Shown one piece after another: positions 1 to 9,161 of a DNA stretch of 64,000 bases (its first letter is position 1; every line of letters begins with the position of its first letter). The DNA is from Gammaproteobacteria bacterium (lineage in GTDB: Bacteria > Pseudomonadota > Gammaproteobacteria > Pseudomonadales > Porticoccaceae). Below the pieces are notes generated by a model. It did no database searches, was not told where the DNA came from, and saw only the letters and a program-made list of their open reading frames with translations. The stretch is taken from NCBI GenBank assembly GCA_016191205.1, contig JACPPB010000007.1, positions 1 through 64,000 of the forward strand, in the 5' to 3' direction. A program made the translations under genes and the position numbers.

Positions 1-1
1 A

Positions 2-619
2 TTCAATGAACTCATGGGCGACGAGTTCATTCCGATGGTCAACAAGGGCGGCGGTGCCGGCGTACAGGTGACGGCCTACACGCAGACCTTGAGCGACATC
101 GAGGCGCGCATCGGCAACCGTGCCAAGGCCGGCCAGGTGGTCGGCAACTTCAACAACCTGTTCATGCTGCGCGTGCGTGAGACCGCCACCGCCGAACTGC
201 TGACGCGACAACTGCCCAAGGTCGAGGTGTACGCCACGGCACTGATGAGCGGCGCCACCGACAGCTCCGACCCGCGCGGCACTACCGCCTTCACGTCCAA
301 CACCCAGGACCGCATCAGCAGCAACAGCGTGCCGCTGATCGAGCCGGCGCATGTGGTGGCGCTGCCCAAGGGGCAGTGCTTCGCGCTGACCGAGGGTGGC
401 AACCTCTGGAAAGTCCGCATGCCGCTGCCGGCACCCGATCCCGACGAAGCCATGCCGAAGGATCTGCAGGAGCTGGCCGGCTACATGCGACAGCACTACG
501 TCGAGGCAGGAGACTGGTGGGAGAACCAAGGCATTCCCGGCCTGCAGGACAAGGCGCTGCCCGACGACCTGCTGGACGACTTCAAGCAGATGGCCGCCGC
601 TGAAGAGGCCGAAGCATGA
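2..619 (+). CDS. traD: Type IV coupling protein TraD, C-terminal part (cut by window start)
   Basis: The reading frame is open from the first bases. The visible 205 or so residues match the C-terminal region of ICE-type TraD, the hexameric inner-membrane ATPase that hands the relaxase-DNA complex to the conjugation channel. The Walker motifs lie outside the window; what is seen is the late RecA-like segment (QVTAYTQTLSDIEARIGN, then KAGQVVGNFNNLFMLRV) followed by an acidic tail. The stop overlaps the next start as ATGA, so translation of the two is probably coupled. Family assignment rests on this segment plus the standard gene order. Confidence 0.85.
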   Translation, partial: FNELMGDEFIPMVNKGGGAGVQVTAYTQTLSDIEARIGNRAKAGQVVGNFNNLFMLRVRETATAELLTRQLPKVEVYATALMSGATDSSDPRGTTAFTSNTQDRISSNSVPLIEPAHVVALPKGQCFALTEGGNLWKVRMPLPAPDPDEAMPKDLQELAGYMRQHYVEAGDWWENQGIPGLQDKALPDDLLDDFKQMAAAEEAEA

Positions 620-1365
620 GCGATCCGGCCGTTGCGGCCCAGCGCCAGCAGCAACGACAGCAGGGGCTGATCGCCGGCCTGGTCACGCTGCCGTTCCGCT
701 TCTTCGGCGTGCTGTGCGGCGCGCTGCTGCTGTGCATCCTGATCGAGTGCGTCGGCATGCACTTCTTCTGGCCCGATCAGGGCTGGCGCCACGCGCAGGG
801 CATGCTGCACTACGAGCTGGATCAGCTCTCCACGCACTTCACGCGCAGCGCGCTGGTGCAGGAACCGGGGCGCACCGCGCACCGGCTGGTCGAGCAGGGC
901 TACGACTGGCTGTTCGTGAACAGCGGCCTGCTGGACTGGATACGCGATGCCTCGGTGCAGGCCAGCGCCGGCAGCCATCGCCCGACCAAGGATTTCCGCT
1001 ACTACATCGGCTTGGTCTACGTGAACGTGGAGAGCTACCTGATCGCTGCGACCTACACGACGCTGGTCTTCCTCGTGCGGCTGCTGGTGCTGTGCCTGAC
1101 CTTGCCGCTGTTCCTGATGGCCGCCTTCGTCGGGCTGGTGGACGGCCTGGTGCGCCGGGACATCCGCCGCTTCGGCGCGGGCCGCGAGTCGGGGTTCATC
1201 TATCACCGCGCCAGGGCCAGCTTGATCCCGCTGGCCGTACTGCCGTGGGTGACTTACCTGGCACTGCCGGTGAGCGTGAACCCGCTGCTGATCCTTCTGC
1301 CCAGCGCGGCATTACTCGGCGTGGCGGTGTGCATTGCGGCGGCGACGTTCAAGAAGTATCTGTGA
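616..1365 (+). CDS. ICE membrane protein, TIGR03747 family
   Basis: A 249-residue protein with a hydrophobic segment near residues 20-45 and further hydrophobic stretches near 135-175 and 200-245, so it is an integral inner-membrane protein. It follows traD with an ATGA overlap, which is the constant position of TIGR03747 proteins in ICEclc/PFGI-1-type elements. A role in the transfer apparatus is inferred from this conservation; no catalytic motif is visible. It is the last + strand transfer gene before the defence cargo, which interrupts the transfer gene order here. Confidence 0.85.
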   Translation: MSDPAVAAQRQQQRQQGLIAGLVTLPFRFFGVLCGALLLCILIECVGMHFFWPDQGWRHAQGMLHYELDQLSTHFTRSALVQEPGRTAHRLVEQGYDWLFVNSGLLDWIRDASVQASAGSHRPTKDFRYYIGLVYVNVESYLIAATYTTLVFLVRLLVLCLTLPLFLMAAFVGLVDGLVRRDIRRFGAGRESGFIYHRARASLIPLAVLPWVTYLALPVSVNPLLILLPSAALLGVAVCIAAATFKKYL

Positions 1366-1499
1366 AGTCCTTCTACTGGTGTCCAGCTGACATCAGACCA
1401 TCCGCGTCTGGTGAGCCATGCCCGGCGACAGAAGGTGAGCGATGTCCTCAAGAAGAGGGCGCAGTTTCGCGTGATCGGATTGAGCGATCGCCACCTTCG

Positions 1500-2858
1500 C
1501 TATCGCCGAGATGCTAGCGTTGGCACGGGCGCAAATGGCGGCGCGTCCAGACGATTCTGACCCAGCACGATGACCGTGCAATGGCTCTGTGCCCGTGTGA
1601 TGGCGTTGTAGAGCAGCCTTCGCAAATGCTCGGCGCTGCCTGTGGCCGTGTGCGGCCAAAGCACAATTACGTTCGGAAACTCGCGGTTCTTGGCGCGCTG
1701 GATCGTCATGGCAAGATGGCCACGGTGCTGCCGGAAGCCCAGACGCGAACGGTTGCGCACGGCCTCCTGCACAAACTCGGTGACTTGCGCGGCGGTGAAG
1801 GCCGCTTGCCCGTGAGCCCGCCGCAAGCGGTCGATGCGGCTAAGGGCCTGCACGAAGGGCGCGTGTCCTGCCAAGGGCGTGAGAAGCGCGCGAAGATCGG
1901 CGCATGATGCGGCTTCCGGTAACGCGATATCGGCCAGCAAGGCGCTGGCTTCTTCATTGTCGTGACGATCCCATGTGTGCGGATACGGCCCGAAGGTCGC
2001 GCCGCTGTTTTTGCGAGTGTACTGCTTGGTCTGAACGGTATTGAGTGCGGCACGGATAATCGTGTTGCGCCCATCCGGGGTGAGTATGACGACAGAGCCT
2101 TGGCGCTGCGCAATCTCGTTGGCAATCGCCCATGCCAGTAGCCCAGAATTGTTATTCTTTACAGGCACTTCGGAAAGCCGGAATCCTGCGCCGTTCCATG
2201 TTGTCCTGTTGTTGTAGGTGTTTGCAGTCAGAGCGGCCTTGATGTCCTGGCCATCACGCACCGCCAGTGCAGCGGCCAGCAATCCCTGCTGATTGGTGCG
2301 TTGGACCTGTGTGAGACGGTGGGTTTGGCCCGCGCCCTCAAGCCAGCCAATCAGCGGCGCGGTGTCGCGACCGTCATGAAGACACTGAAATGCGTCCGCT
2401 GCCGCCACAATCCGGCAGGATTGCGAAAGTCCTTGAAGAATACGCAGTCGGTGTTCGTCGAGGTCTTGCGCTTCATCCACCAAGATTAGGGGGAAACTCC
2501 TTGCCACCCATTTGCGGACGGCTTCTTCTTCAAGGAGCGATGCGGCAAGCGCGCACGGCCCGTCAAATTCGCTCAGAGCATCGGCCTGCTGCTGCATCGC
2601 GGGCGTAATCAGGCTTCGGCGCCGCGCGGCCAATGTCCGAGCGAACACATCGAAGGTCTGACAATCAAAGCGCCTGCGGAAAGCCGCATTCTCTCCAAGG
2701 CGCGCATCCAGGCGGCGGCGCGCGCCGTTCATGAAGGTGAGCGCCAGGAGCTTGTGTCCTTCACCCAGCGCTCCATCCTGCACGAGTTCTCCTGCTCGGC
2801 CCACGAGGTTATGGGTCTTGCCGGTGCCCGCCGCGCCCTCGAAGAAATCGAACGTCAT
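1500..2858 (-). CDS. gajB: Gabija protein GajB, UvrD/PcrA-like helicase
   Basis: The reading frame extends further upstream, but the start taken is the ATG at 2858 because it overlaps the gajA stop as ATGA. This gives 452 residues beginning MTFDFFEG. It has Walker A GAAGTGKTH near residues 8-16, Walker B with DEAQD in LILVDEAQDLDEHR, motif-IV/V-like segments (TIQRAKNREFPNVIVL) and motif VI YNAITRAQ. This is a compact superfamily 1A helicase, close to the roughly 490 residues of GajB. In Gabija, GajB is proposed to sense DNA ends and work with the GajA nuclease against phage. The next gene downstream is convergent ICE DNA. Confidence 0.82.
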   Translation of the reverse strand: MTFDFFEGAAGTGKTHNLVGRAGELVQDGALGEGHKLLALTFMNGARRRLDARLGENAAFRRRFDCQTFDVFARTLAARRRSLITPAMQQQADALSEFDGPCALAASLLEEEAVRKWVARSFPLILVDEAQDLDEHRLRILQGLSQSCRIVAAADAFQCLHDGRDTAPLIGWLEGAGQTHRLTQVQRTNQQGLLAAALAVRDGQDIKAALTANTYNNRTTWNGAGFRLSEVPVKNNNSGLLAWAIANEIAQRQGSVVILTPDGRNTIIRAALNTVQTKQYTRKNSGATFGPYPHTWDRHDNEEASALLADIALPEAASCADLRALLTPLAGHAPFVQALSRIDRLRRAHGQAAFTAAQVTEFVQEAVRNRSRLGFRQHRGHLAMTIQRAKNREFPNVIVLWPHTATGSAEHLRRLLYNAITRAQSHCTVIVLGQNRLDAPPFAPVPTLASRR

Positions 2859-4690
2859 GGCGGCGGCACAAACTGGAAAACGTGCGTGGCAGCGGTCGAA
2901 TCCGCCGGGATGCGCGCAAAAAGCGGTGTATTGGCGTTGGCGGGATCGCGCAGCACGTCGCACAGGGCATCGAGCAACTGCGCGGCGCGCACCCGGCAGG
3001 CCGCATTCACCATGAGCGTGACGACGGCGCTTTCATGGGTCGGCGCGTAGGATTTCCGGGTAAGCAAATGTGCGGTGAGCGCCCCAAGGTCGGCGAAAGG
3101 AGCACCCAGCGCGGTTCCGAGCGCGGCCAGCATCGCGGCTTCATCCGCGCCCGCAATCCACGAAACCACATGCTCCATCGCCCAGCCCTGCGGCCAGAAC
3201 ACGACGCAGCGCGGCGGCGGATTGCTGCCCTTCACCGCATCGAAGTAGCCGCGCCCGTCATTGTCCCCGTCCACAAGGATGCAGGGCCGCGCGTGAACGG
3301 CGCTGACCAGCGCGAAGGTGTCGGCAATCTTGGCGTCGATGGTCGGCACGATGCCAACGAAAGTGGAGAGAAGCGGCGTATTCGCTTGCGCGTTATCCCA
3401 ACCCTGATGCTGCTCAAGAGCGGTTTGCAGCGCCTCAAGCCATGCCACGTCCGAAACCCCTTCGGGGATCAGGACGCATTCGTGCATGAGCGCGGCCACC
3501 AGCTTCTGCCGCCATGCGTAGAGCAAGTGCTGCTGGTGGTTAGTCGGCTGCGCGGGCACAGCGTCCATCAGTGGCTTGGCGCTCAACGCGCCCTCGCGCG
3601 TTTCGATAAAGAGCGTATCGGGAGCCGGAAACATTGCGGCCACGATGGGCGAATGCGTCGTGACTATCGTCTGGTTGCACAGCGCATTGAGGCGGTTGAC
3701 CAACCGCTTTTGCTGCGAGGGCTGGATGTGCAATTCCGGCTCCTCGACGGCCAGCATGAAGGACTGGCCCGTTTCCGCGCGCGCCTTGCCGAACTGCATG
3801 AGCAATAGAAGGCTTTGAAGGGAAACAAGGCCCGTGCCCTGCCGCTGCGAGGGAAGGGTTGGCCCCGTGCCTTGCACGAAGTGCGGCACCACGCTTTCCA
3901 AGACTGAGTCGCTGTCAGTCGCGGTCAGGCGCAACTGGAGTTTTGGGGCGCTGGCCATGAGCGCTCGCAACTCATCATTGGCCGCGCCGACGATCTCGGA
4001 AAGCCCCGGCTGGTCTTCGAGCCGCGCACCGTCCGGCGGGCTCCAGAGTCTCCGGCGCTCGGCGCGCACTGCCTGCGCGGGCATGTCCCCACGCGTCGCC
4101 ACGACGCGGCGGAACAACTCCGAGGAAAAGGAAATCCAGCGGTCCCATGTGCGCGAGGCCGGGACCAGAAAGAAGCCCAACTCCTGGAGCACCTTGGTGT
4201 GGATCGTGCGCAGGTGCGCGTCTTCCGCGAACGGATCGCCCAGTGTGGCCTCGTCATCCACGAAGAAACGGAGCGTTTCGGCTTCCAGTTCGTCCAGGTC
4301 GAAGCGTGCAGCAAAACCGATCTGCACTGCCAGATCGGTATGCTGCGCGTCCGGCGCGGCGCTCAGTGTCTTGGCTTTCGGGTCGAACCATTTCTCGACG
4401 CCGCGTTCGGGGCTGAACCAAGACGAATGGTGGTGCGGGTCGTTGGGCGTAAAGCCCGTGACCGTGGCGATGCACAGTATGCGGGCGGTTTCGTCGGGCT
4501 CGCTGCAATGAAAGTCATGCTCGGTCAGGCGGCGCACCAGACGATCGCGCCCGAACAGCAACGCCAGCGCCTCGATCACGGTGGTCTTGCCGCTATTATT
4601 TGGCCCCACCAGTACGGCATGGCGGCCCAATACGATGTCCGCCGAACGCACGCCTCGGAAGCCGGAGATTTTCAGGCGGGCAACATGCAC
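2855..4690 (-). CDS. gajA: Gabija protein GajA, OLD-family ATPase/TOPRIM nuclease
   Basis: A 611-residue protein starting at GTG, with AAGGAG seven bases upstream. The N-terminal ABC-like ATPase has Walker A GPNNSGKTT near residues 29-37, a signature-like PSQRQGTGLVSLQSL near 285 and Walker B LAVEEPELHIQPSQQKR followed by TTHSP. The C-terminal TOPRIM domain starts near 410 with the glutamate of LIPEGVSD and has the acidic cluster VDGDNDGRGY. This is the class 2 OLD layout of GajA (about 580 residues in characterised systems), a nucleotide-regulated DNA nickase. It could be a stand-alone OLD nuclease, but the coupled UvrD-like partner makes Gabija the better call. Confidence 0.85.
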   Translation of the reverse strand: MHVARLKISGFRGVRSADIVLGRHAVLVGPNNSGKTTVIEALALLFGRDRLVRRLTEHDFHCSEPDETARILCIATVTGFTPNDPHHHSSWFSPERGVEKWFDPKAKTLSAAPDAQHTDLAVQIGFAARFDLDELEAETLRFFVDDEATLGDPFAEDAHLRTIHTKVLQELGFFLVPASRTWDRWISFSSELFRRVVATRGDMPAQAVRAERRRLWSPPDGARLEDQPGLSEIVGAANDELRALMASAPKLQLRLTATDSDSVLESVVPHFVQGTGPTLPSQRQGTGLVSLQSLLLLMQFGKARAETGQSFMLAVEEPELHIQPSQQKRLVNRLNALCNQTIVTTHSPIVAAMFPAPDTLFIETREGALSAKPLMDAVPAQPTNHQQHLLYAWRQKLVAALMHECVLIPEGVSDVAWLEALQTALEQHQGWDNAQANTPLLSTFVGIVPTIDAKIADTFALVSAVHARPCILVDGDNDGRGYFDAVKGSNPPPRCVVFWPQGWAMEHVVSWIAGADEAAMLAALGTALGAPFADLGALTAHLLTRKSYAPTHESAVVTLMVNAACRVRAAQLLDALCDVLRDPANANTPLFARIPADSTAATHVFQFVPPP

Positions 4691-4794
4691 TTCGGCGCTC
4701 CTTCATTTCCTAGCTCGACCATGTTGCCCCCGAATTCGCCAGTAACAGGATTTTCTCCATCTGCCCCAAGGCCATCGCGCATCTCCGTTTGCCG

Positions 4795-4921
4795 TCAACC
4801 GGTCAAGTCCGCCAAGAACTCCGAAGCCGGAGCCACGCCGGAAACGTGCAGAAACTCCCGCGCGCGGCACGCAGCGTCGCCAACTCGTCGGCGTCGATAA
4901 TTGGAGATCGGCATCGTTCAT
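4795..4921 (-). pseudogene. Degraded small gene between the DUF1828 gene and gajA
   Basis: The 247 bases between the two defence modules have no intact gene of usual size, but three frames in succession give a protein-like text: MNDADLQ from an ATG at 4921, then IIDADELATLRAAR in a second frame, then EFLHVSGVAPASEFLADLTG and a stop at 4795 in a third. Read together this looks like one small helical protein of about 40-45 residues broken by two frameshifts. The third frame alone could give a 39-residue peptide. No family recognised. Decay is an inference from the continuity of the text. Confidence 0.35.
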
Positions 4922-4937
4922 CTTTGGCCCGTTACGC

Positions 4938-5699
4938 TCATGCCGCCAAGCGTTCCCTGAAATCCTCGCGCTTGCTCCACGCAATCGGCGTGATGTCATA
5001 GCTGCGCAAGGCATCCTGCACGGCATCACCGATCTGGCGGTCACGGTCATTCAAGATGGCAAACGCTTGAGAATCAGAAGGTCGCACTTCTTTGGTGTCC
5101 AGCCACGCGAAAGCAGTGTTTTGAGCAGTGTCCTTGTTGGGATTGTTGATCACGCGAAGAATACGCTCCGGTGCACGCTTGGACTTCGGCACCACGAAAT
5201 CGAACTGATGGTTGTAGTGGCTGCGCCCAACGAAGTTCACGCGCGAGGTGTAGCGCACGTCGGCATCGTCGAGCCACAAGGCCACGTCCTCGAAGAAGAA
5301 GCTCTCGACATTGGCGCGTGCGACGTAGAACAGATCATTGACCGCGAGGATGGCCTGCAACAAGCTGTGCTTGCGCAGCGGAAAGTTTTCCTCCGTGGCC
5401 TTGACCTCCAAGGCATCGAAAGTCTGCTGAACGCCGAAGCCGTTGAGCGTGGTAGCCAGCAGCGCCTTGCGGCGCGGCGTGTCGATTTCGCACCCGGACT
5501 GCGCCAGATCGGCCAGCGTGTAGCCATCGTCGGTTAGCACCCATTCGCTGTCCTGCCGCTTGAGGTAAATCTGGATGCAATCGTTGTGGCGATCCAGATA
5601 CGGCGTGGTGATTTCCACCCAGTCATTGATCTCGCGCCAGTTGGTTTTGGCCTTGAGCCAGTCGTAGTAGCGGTTGATCAGGTCATCGGTCGTGCTCAT
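4938..5699 (-). CDS. DUF1828/DUF1829 two-domain protein of unknown function
   Basis: The frame is open further upstream; the ATG at 5699 is chosen because it overlaps the DUF6978 stop as ATGA, giving 253 residues starting MSTTDDLINRYYDWLK. Residues about 30-120 resemble DUF1828 (DSEWVLTDDGYTLADL, TPRRKALLATTLNGFGV). Residues about 145-245 resemble DUF1829 (NFVGRSHYNHQFDFVVPKSK, NTAFAWLDTKEVRP, AFAILNDRDRQIGDAV). No biochemical activity is known to me for either domain. The acidic and lysine residues spaced through the second half would be compatible with a nuclease fold, but this is speculation. It is the last gene of the hsd operon run and is co-translated with DUF6978. Confidence 0.75.
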   Translation of the reverse strand: MSTTDDLINRYYDWLKAKTNWREINDWVEITTPYLDRHNDCIQIYLKRQDSEWVLTDDGYTLADLAQSGCEIDTPRRKALLATTLNGFGVQQTFDALEVKATEENFPLRKHSLLQAILAVNDLFYVARANVESFFFEDVALWLDDADVRYTSRVNFVGRSHYNHQFDFVVPKSKRAPERILRVINNPNKDTAQNTAFAWLDTKEVRPSDSQAFAILNDRDRQIGDAVQDALRSYDITPIAWSKREDFRERLAA

Positions 5700-6139
5700 G
5701 AGAATAGTCCCCGCACGATATTGGGTTGCTCGACCACGCCGCAGTAGCGCATGAAATCGTGCAGTACCTGCCACGCATCGGCCGGGTTGCTCAAGATGCC
5801 GTCGGGAACCTCGACCGCCCACTTGTCGCCGTAGCCTTCGCGGTACAGATGCAAATGCGGCACGCCAACCTCACTGCCATCCGGATTGCGATGCGGCGCA
5901 GCGAAATCGAGGCGCGCAAGAACGACAACCTTCCGACCACGGGCTTGATAGCCCGTGGTCAGGGAGATGCGCTTGCGATTGATGTCCAGCGAGAACTGCT
6001 CGCGCTCGTCACGCGACACCAGTGGCAACTCGATCCGCCCGCCCAAGTCGGGGAAGTGAAAGGTGTCCGCCGACGCAGGAACCTTCTCCATGCGCAGCAA
6101 GGCATCTGCATCGGTCTGTGCGAGTGCATCGTCAGCCAT
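5696..6139 (-). CDS. DUF6978-family protein, partner of the DUF1828/1829 gene
   Basis: A 147-residue soluble protein with the conserved-looking core PHRNPDGSEVGVPHLHLYRE followed by GYGDKWAVEV, as I know it from the DUF6978 family. The ATG lies only 4 bases beyond the hsdR stop, with GGGGTGA just upstream as ribosome site, and its own stop overlaps the next start as ATGA. It is therefore transcribed with hsdM/hsdS/hsdR and translationally coupled to the DUF1828/1829 gene. The tight pairing of a small and a larger gene resembles toxin-antitoxin or accessory defence modules, but no function is established. Confidence 0.7.
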   Translation of the reverse strand: MADDALAQTDADALLRMEKVPASADTFHFPDLGGRIELPLVSRDEREQFSLDINRKRISLTTGYQARGRKVVVLARLDFAAPHRNPDGSEVGVPHLHLYREGYGDKWAVEVPDGILSNPADAWQVLHDFMRYCGVVEQPNIVRGLFS

Positions 6140-6143
6140 AGCT

Positions 6144-9100
6144 TCACCCCAATCCGAAATACCGCTCGAAGAACGCCGCGAGCTTGTCCAGCACCGTCTG
6201 CTTCTTCGCCGAATGGTTGTTGTTCTTCGAGAACCGCGAGACTGGCGGCAGAATCTTCGTGATGGCCGTGCCTGTGGTCGGAATCGCGCCGTCGCGGAAG
6301 GCGTTGTCCACGAACGCTTTCGTCTCGTCTGCCTTCAAGCCCTCATCGGCAATGATCTGGTCAAGTTCTTCGGCCTTTTTCCTGGCAACGAACGCCTGCC
6401 ATTCCGCATCAACCCGGGCCTTCGGCGAAACGGAATCCACGAACTGCTCGATGAGGTCTTTCTTGTTGCGCAGCGACGGGCTGGAATTGATCGCGCGCTC
6501 GATGGTCGCGAGGATTTCCTTGTCCTTGCCGGTGCCCTTGGCCTTGATGTAGCGCTCGACCAGCATCAGGATGTAATCGACGTTGATCTCGACCTGCTTG
6601 ATCAGCTCGATCTCGAACACCACGTCGTCGTTGATCGTTTCCTTCTCGGCGTCGGAGGCACTGCGGAACTCGGCGTACAGGTTCAGGTACAGGCTCTGGT
6701 AGTCCTGAAAATCGCGATCGCTGAGGATTTCATTGCCCGCGAAATCATCGAAGGCCGTGAGGATGTTCTTCAGCCGCAGGATCGAGCCGAACAGCTTGAT
6801 GAACGCCTTCTGCGCAGCCTCGCCGGTGATGGCCTTGCCCAGTGGAAACAGCGCCACCAGTTCGGCGACCTTCTTCTGGTACTCGGCGTAGTAGTCCGCG
6901 TAGGGCTTGAGCAGCACGATGCCTTTGGCGTCCTTGTTTCCGAACAGCGCCAACGCGTCGTTGGTGGCCTGTTCCAGATCGCGGAAGGAAACGATGTTGC
7001 CGTAGGTCTTGACCGAATTGAGGATACGGTTGGTGCGCGAATACGCCTGGATCAGCCCGTGCGCGCGCAGGTTCTTGTCCACCCACAGCGTGTTCAGCGT
7101 GGTGGCGTCGAAGCCGGTCAGGAACATGTTGACCACGATCACGAGGTCAAGCTCGCGGTTCTTCAGCCGCTGCGACAAATCCTTGTAGTAGTTCTGGAAC
7201 TTGTCGGCGGAGGTGTCGAAGTTGGTGGCGAACAGGCCGTTGTAGTCCTTGATGGCCGCATCGAGGAAGTCGCGCGAGCCTTGGTCCAGCCCTTCGGTCT
7301 CGAATTCCTCCTCTTCCAGCAGGCCATCGACGTCCTCGTTGGCGGCGAAGCTGTAGATCAGGCCGATCTTCAGCCGCTGTGCGGGCGGGATGTCCTTTTG
7401 CTGGCTGGTGAACTCCGTGTAGTAGCGTTTGGCCGCGTCGATGGAGGCCGTGGCGAACAGCGAGTTGAAGCCGTTGAGCCGCTTGCCGCCGTGCCGATAG
7501 CTGGCGCTGCGCTTGGTCTTCTGGTCGAAGTGCTCGCGGATGTAGCCCGCGATCTGCGTGATGCGTTCCGGCGCGAGCAGCGCCCGCTCCGTGTCGATGG
7601 CCGACACCTGCTTGTCGCGCACGTTCGGCGCGGTCTTGATGGTGTTGATGTAGTCGATGCGGAACGGCAGCACGTTCTTGTCGTTGATCGCATCGACGAT
7701 GGTGTAGGTGTGCAGCTTGTCGCCGAAGGCCTGCTCGGTGGTGCGCAAGCGCGGGTTGCCGCCCGAGCCTGCGTTGTCGGCGAAGATCGGCGTGCCGGTG
7801 AAGCCGAACAGGTGGTAGCGGTTGAAGACGCGGGTGATCTCCGCGTGCATGTCGCCGAACTGGCTGCGGTGGCATTCGTCGAAGATCACCACGACGTGCG
7901 CGTCGTACACCGGGTGCTTCTTGTTCTTGGCAACGAAGCGGCTGAGCTTCTGGATGGTAGTGATGATGATGCGTGCGTTCGCATCCTCCAGTTGCTTTTG
8001 CAGCACCGCCGTCGAGGTGTTGGAGTTGGCCGCACCTTTCTCGAAGCGTTCGTACTCGCGCATGGTCTGGTAGTCCAGATCCTTGCGGTCCACCACGAAC
8101 AGCACCTTGTCGATTTCCGGCAGCCCACGCGCCAGTTGAGCGGCCTTGAAGCTGGTCAGCGTCTTGCCGCTGCCCGTGGTGTGCCAGATGTAGCCGCCCG
8201 CCGCCACCGTTCCCAGTTGCCGATGGTTGGTGGCAGTGGCGATGCGTTGCAGGATGCGTTCCGCCGCGACGATCTGATAGGGGCGCATCACCAGCAGCTT
8301 GCGATCCACGTCGAACACGCAATACCGGGTGAGGATGTTCAGCAGCGCGTGCTTGGCGAAGAAGGTCTTGGTGAAATCGGCCAGTTCGGTGATCGGCTGG
8401 TTCTTCGCGTCGGCCCACCAACTGGTGAAGGAAAAGCTGTTCGAGGTTTTCTTGCGGTCGCGCTTGTTGCGCTGCTCGGCGAGGTGGCCGTCGCGCACGG
8501 TGTTGCTGTAGTACTTGGTCAGCGTGCCGTTGCTGATGACGAACAACTGCACGTACTCGAACAGGCCGGAACCGGCCCAGAAGCTGTCGCGCTTGTAGCG
8601 GTCGATCTGGTTGAACGCCTCGCGGATGTCCACGCCCCGCCGCTTCAGCTCGATGTGCACCATCGGCAGGCCGTTGACCAGCACCGTCACGTCATAGCGG
8701 TTGGCGCGCTTGCCTTCGATCTCGTACTGGTTGATGACCTGCAGGCGGTTGTTGTGGATGCTCTGCTTGTCGATCAGGTAGATGTTCTTGGTGCTGCCGT
8801 CGTCGCGCTTCAAGACCTGAACGTGGTCTTCCTGGATGCGGGCGGTCTTCTCGACGATGCCGTCGTTGGCCCCGGCGATCTTCTCGCCGAAGAACTGCTG
8901 CCATTCCTTGTCACTGAGCGTGATCTTGTTCAGCGCCTCCAACTGGCGGCGCAGGTTGGCGATCAGGTCGGCCTCGCTGCCGATGCGCAGGTATTCGTAG
9001 GCCTGTACCTGCAAGCGCTCGATGAGGTCGTGCTCAAGCTCCGCCTCGGACTGGTAGCGTTCCTCGCGTACCTCGTCCGGGCGCACGAATTCCGCGACGA

Positions 9101-9161
9101 CGGTGCTTTCGTTGGAAAGCGCAATCGGTTCGTAGCGGGAGGGCTTGAGGTCTTCGCTCAC
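6144..9161 (-). CDS. hsdR: Type I restriction enzyme, R (motor/nuclease) subunit
   Basis: A 1005-residue HsdR. The N-terminal nuclease has the PD-(D/E)XK pattern in VTVLVNGLPMVHIELKRRG near residues 165-185. The SF2 translocase follows with Walker A TTGSGKTLTS near 320, motif II IFDECHRSQFG near 430 and motif III FGFTGTPIF. HsdR pumps DNA past the bound complex and cuts at a distance when the target site is unmethylated. It starts at GTG 9161, overlapping the hsdS stop as GTGA. The gene is full length and shows no damage, in contrast to hsdS. Confidence 0.95.
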   Translation of the reverse strand: MSEDLKPSRYEPIALSNESTVVAEFVRPDEVREERYQSEAELEHDLIERLQVQAYEYLRIGSEADLIANLRRQLEALNKITLSDKEWQQFFGEKIAGANDGIVEKTARIQEDHVQVLKRDDGSTKNIYLIDKQSIHNNRLQVINQYEIEGKRANRYDVTVLVNGLPMVHIELKRRGVDIREAFNQIDRYKRDSFWAGSGLFEYVQLFVISNGTLTKYYSNTVRDGHLAEQRNKRDRKKTSNSFSFTSWWADAKNQPITELADFTKTFFAKHALLNILTRYCVFDVDRKLLVMRPYQIVAAERILQRIATATNHRQLGTVAAGGYIWHTTGSGKTLTSFKAAQLARGLPEIDKVLFVVDRKDLDYQTMREYERFEKGAANSNTSTAVLQKQLEDANARIIITTIQKLSRFVAKNKKHPVYDAHVVVIFDECHRSQFGDMHAEITRVFNRYHLFGFTGTPIFADNAGSGGNPRLRTTEQAFGDKLHTYTIVDAINDKNVLPFRIDYINTIKTAPNVRDKQVSAIDTERALLAPERITQIAGYIREHFDQKTKRSASYRHGGKRLNGFNSLFATASIDAAKRYYTEFTSQQKDIPPAQRLKIGLIYSFAANEDVDGLLEEEEFETEGLDQGSRDFLDAAIKDYNGLFATNFDTSADKFQNYYKDLSQRLKNRELDLVIVVNMFLTGFDATTLNTLWVDKNLRAHGLIQAYSRTNRILNSVKTYGNIVSFRDLEQATNDALALFGNKDAKGIVLLKPYADYYAEYQKKVAELVALFPLGKAITGEAAQKAFIKLFGSILRLKNILTAFDDFAGNEILSDRDFQDYQSLYLNLYAEFRSASDAEKETINDDVVFEIELIKQVEINVDYILMLVERYIKAKGTGKDKEILATIERAINSSPSLRNKKDLIEQFVDSVSPKARVDAEWQAFVARKKAEELDQIIADEGLKADETKAFVDNAFRDGAIPTTGTAITKILPPVSRFSKNNNHSAKKQTVLDKLAAFFERYFGLG

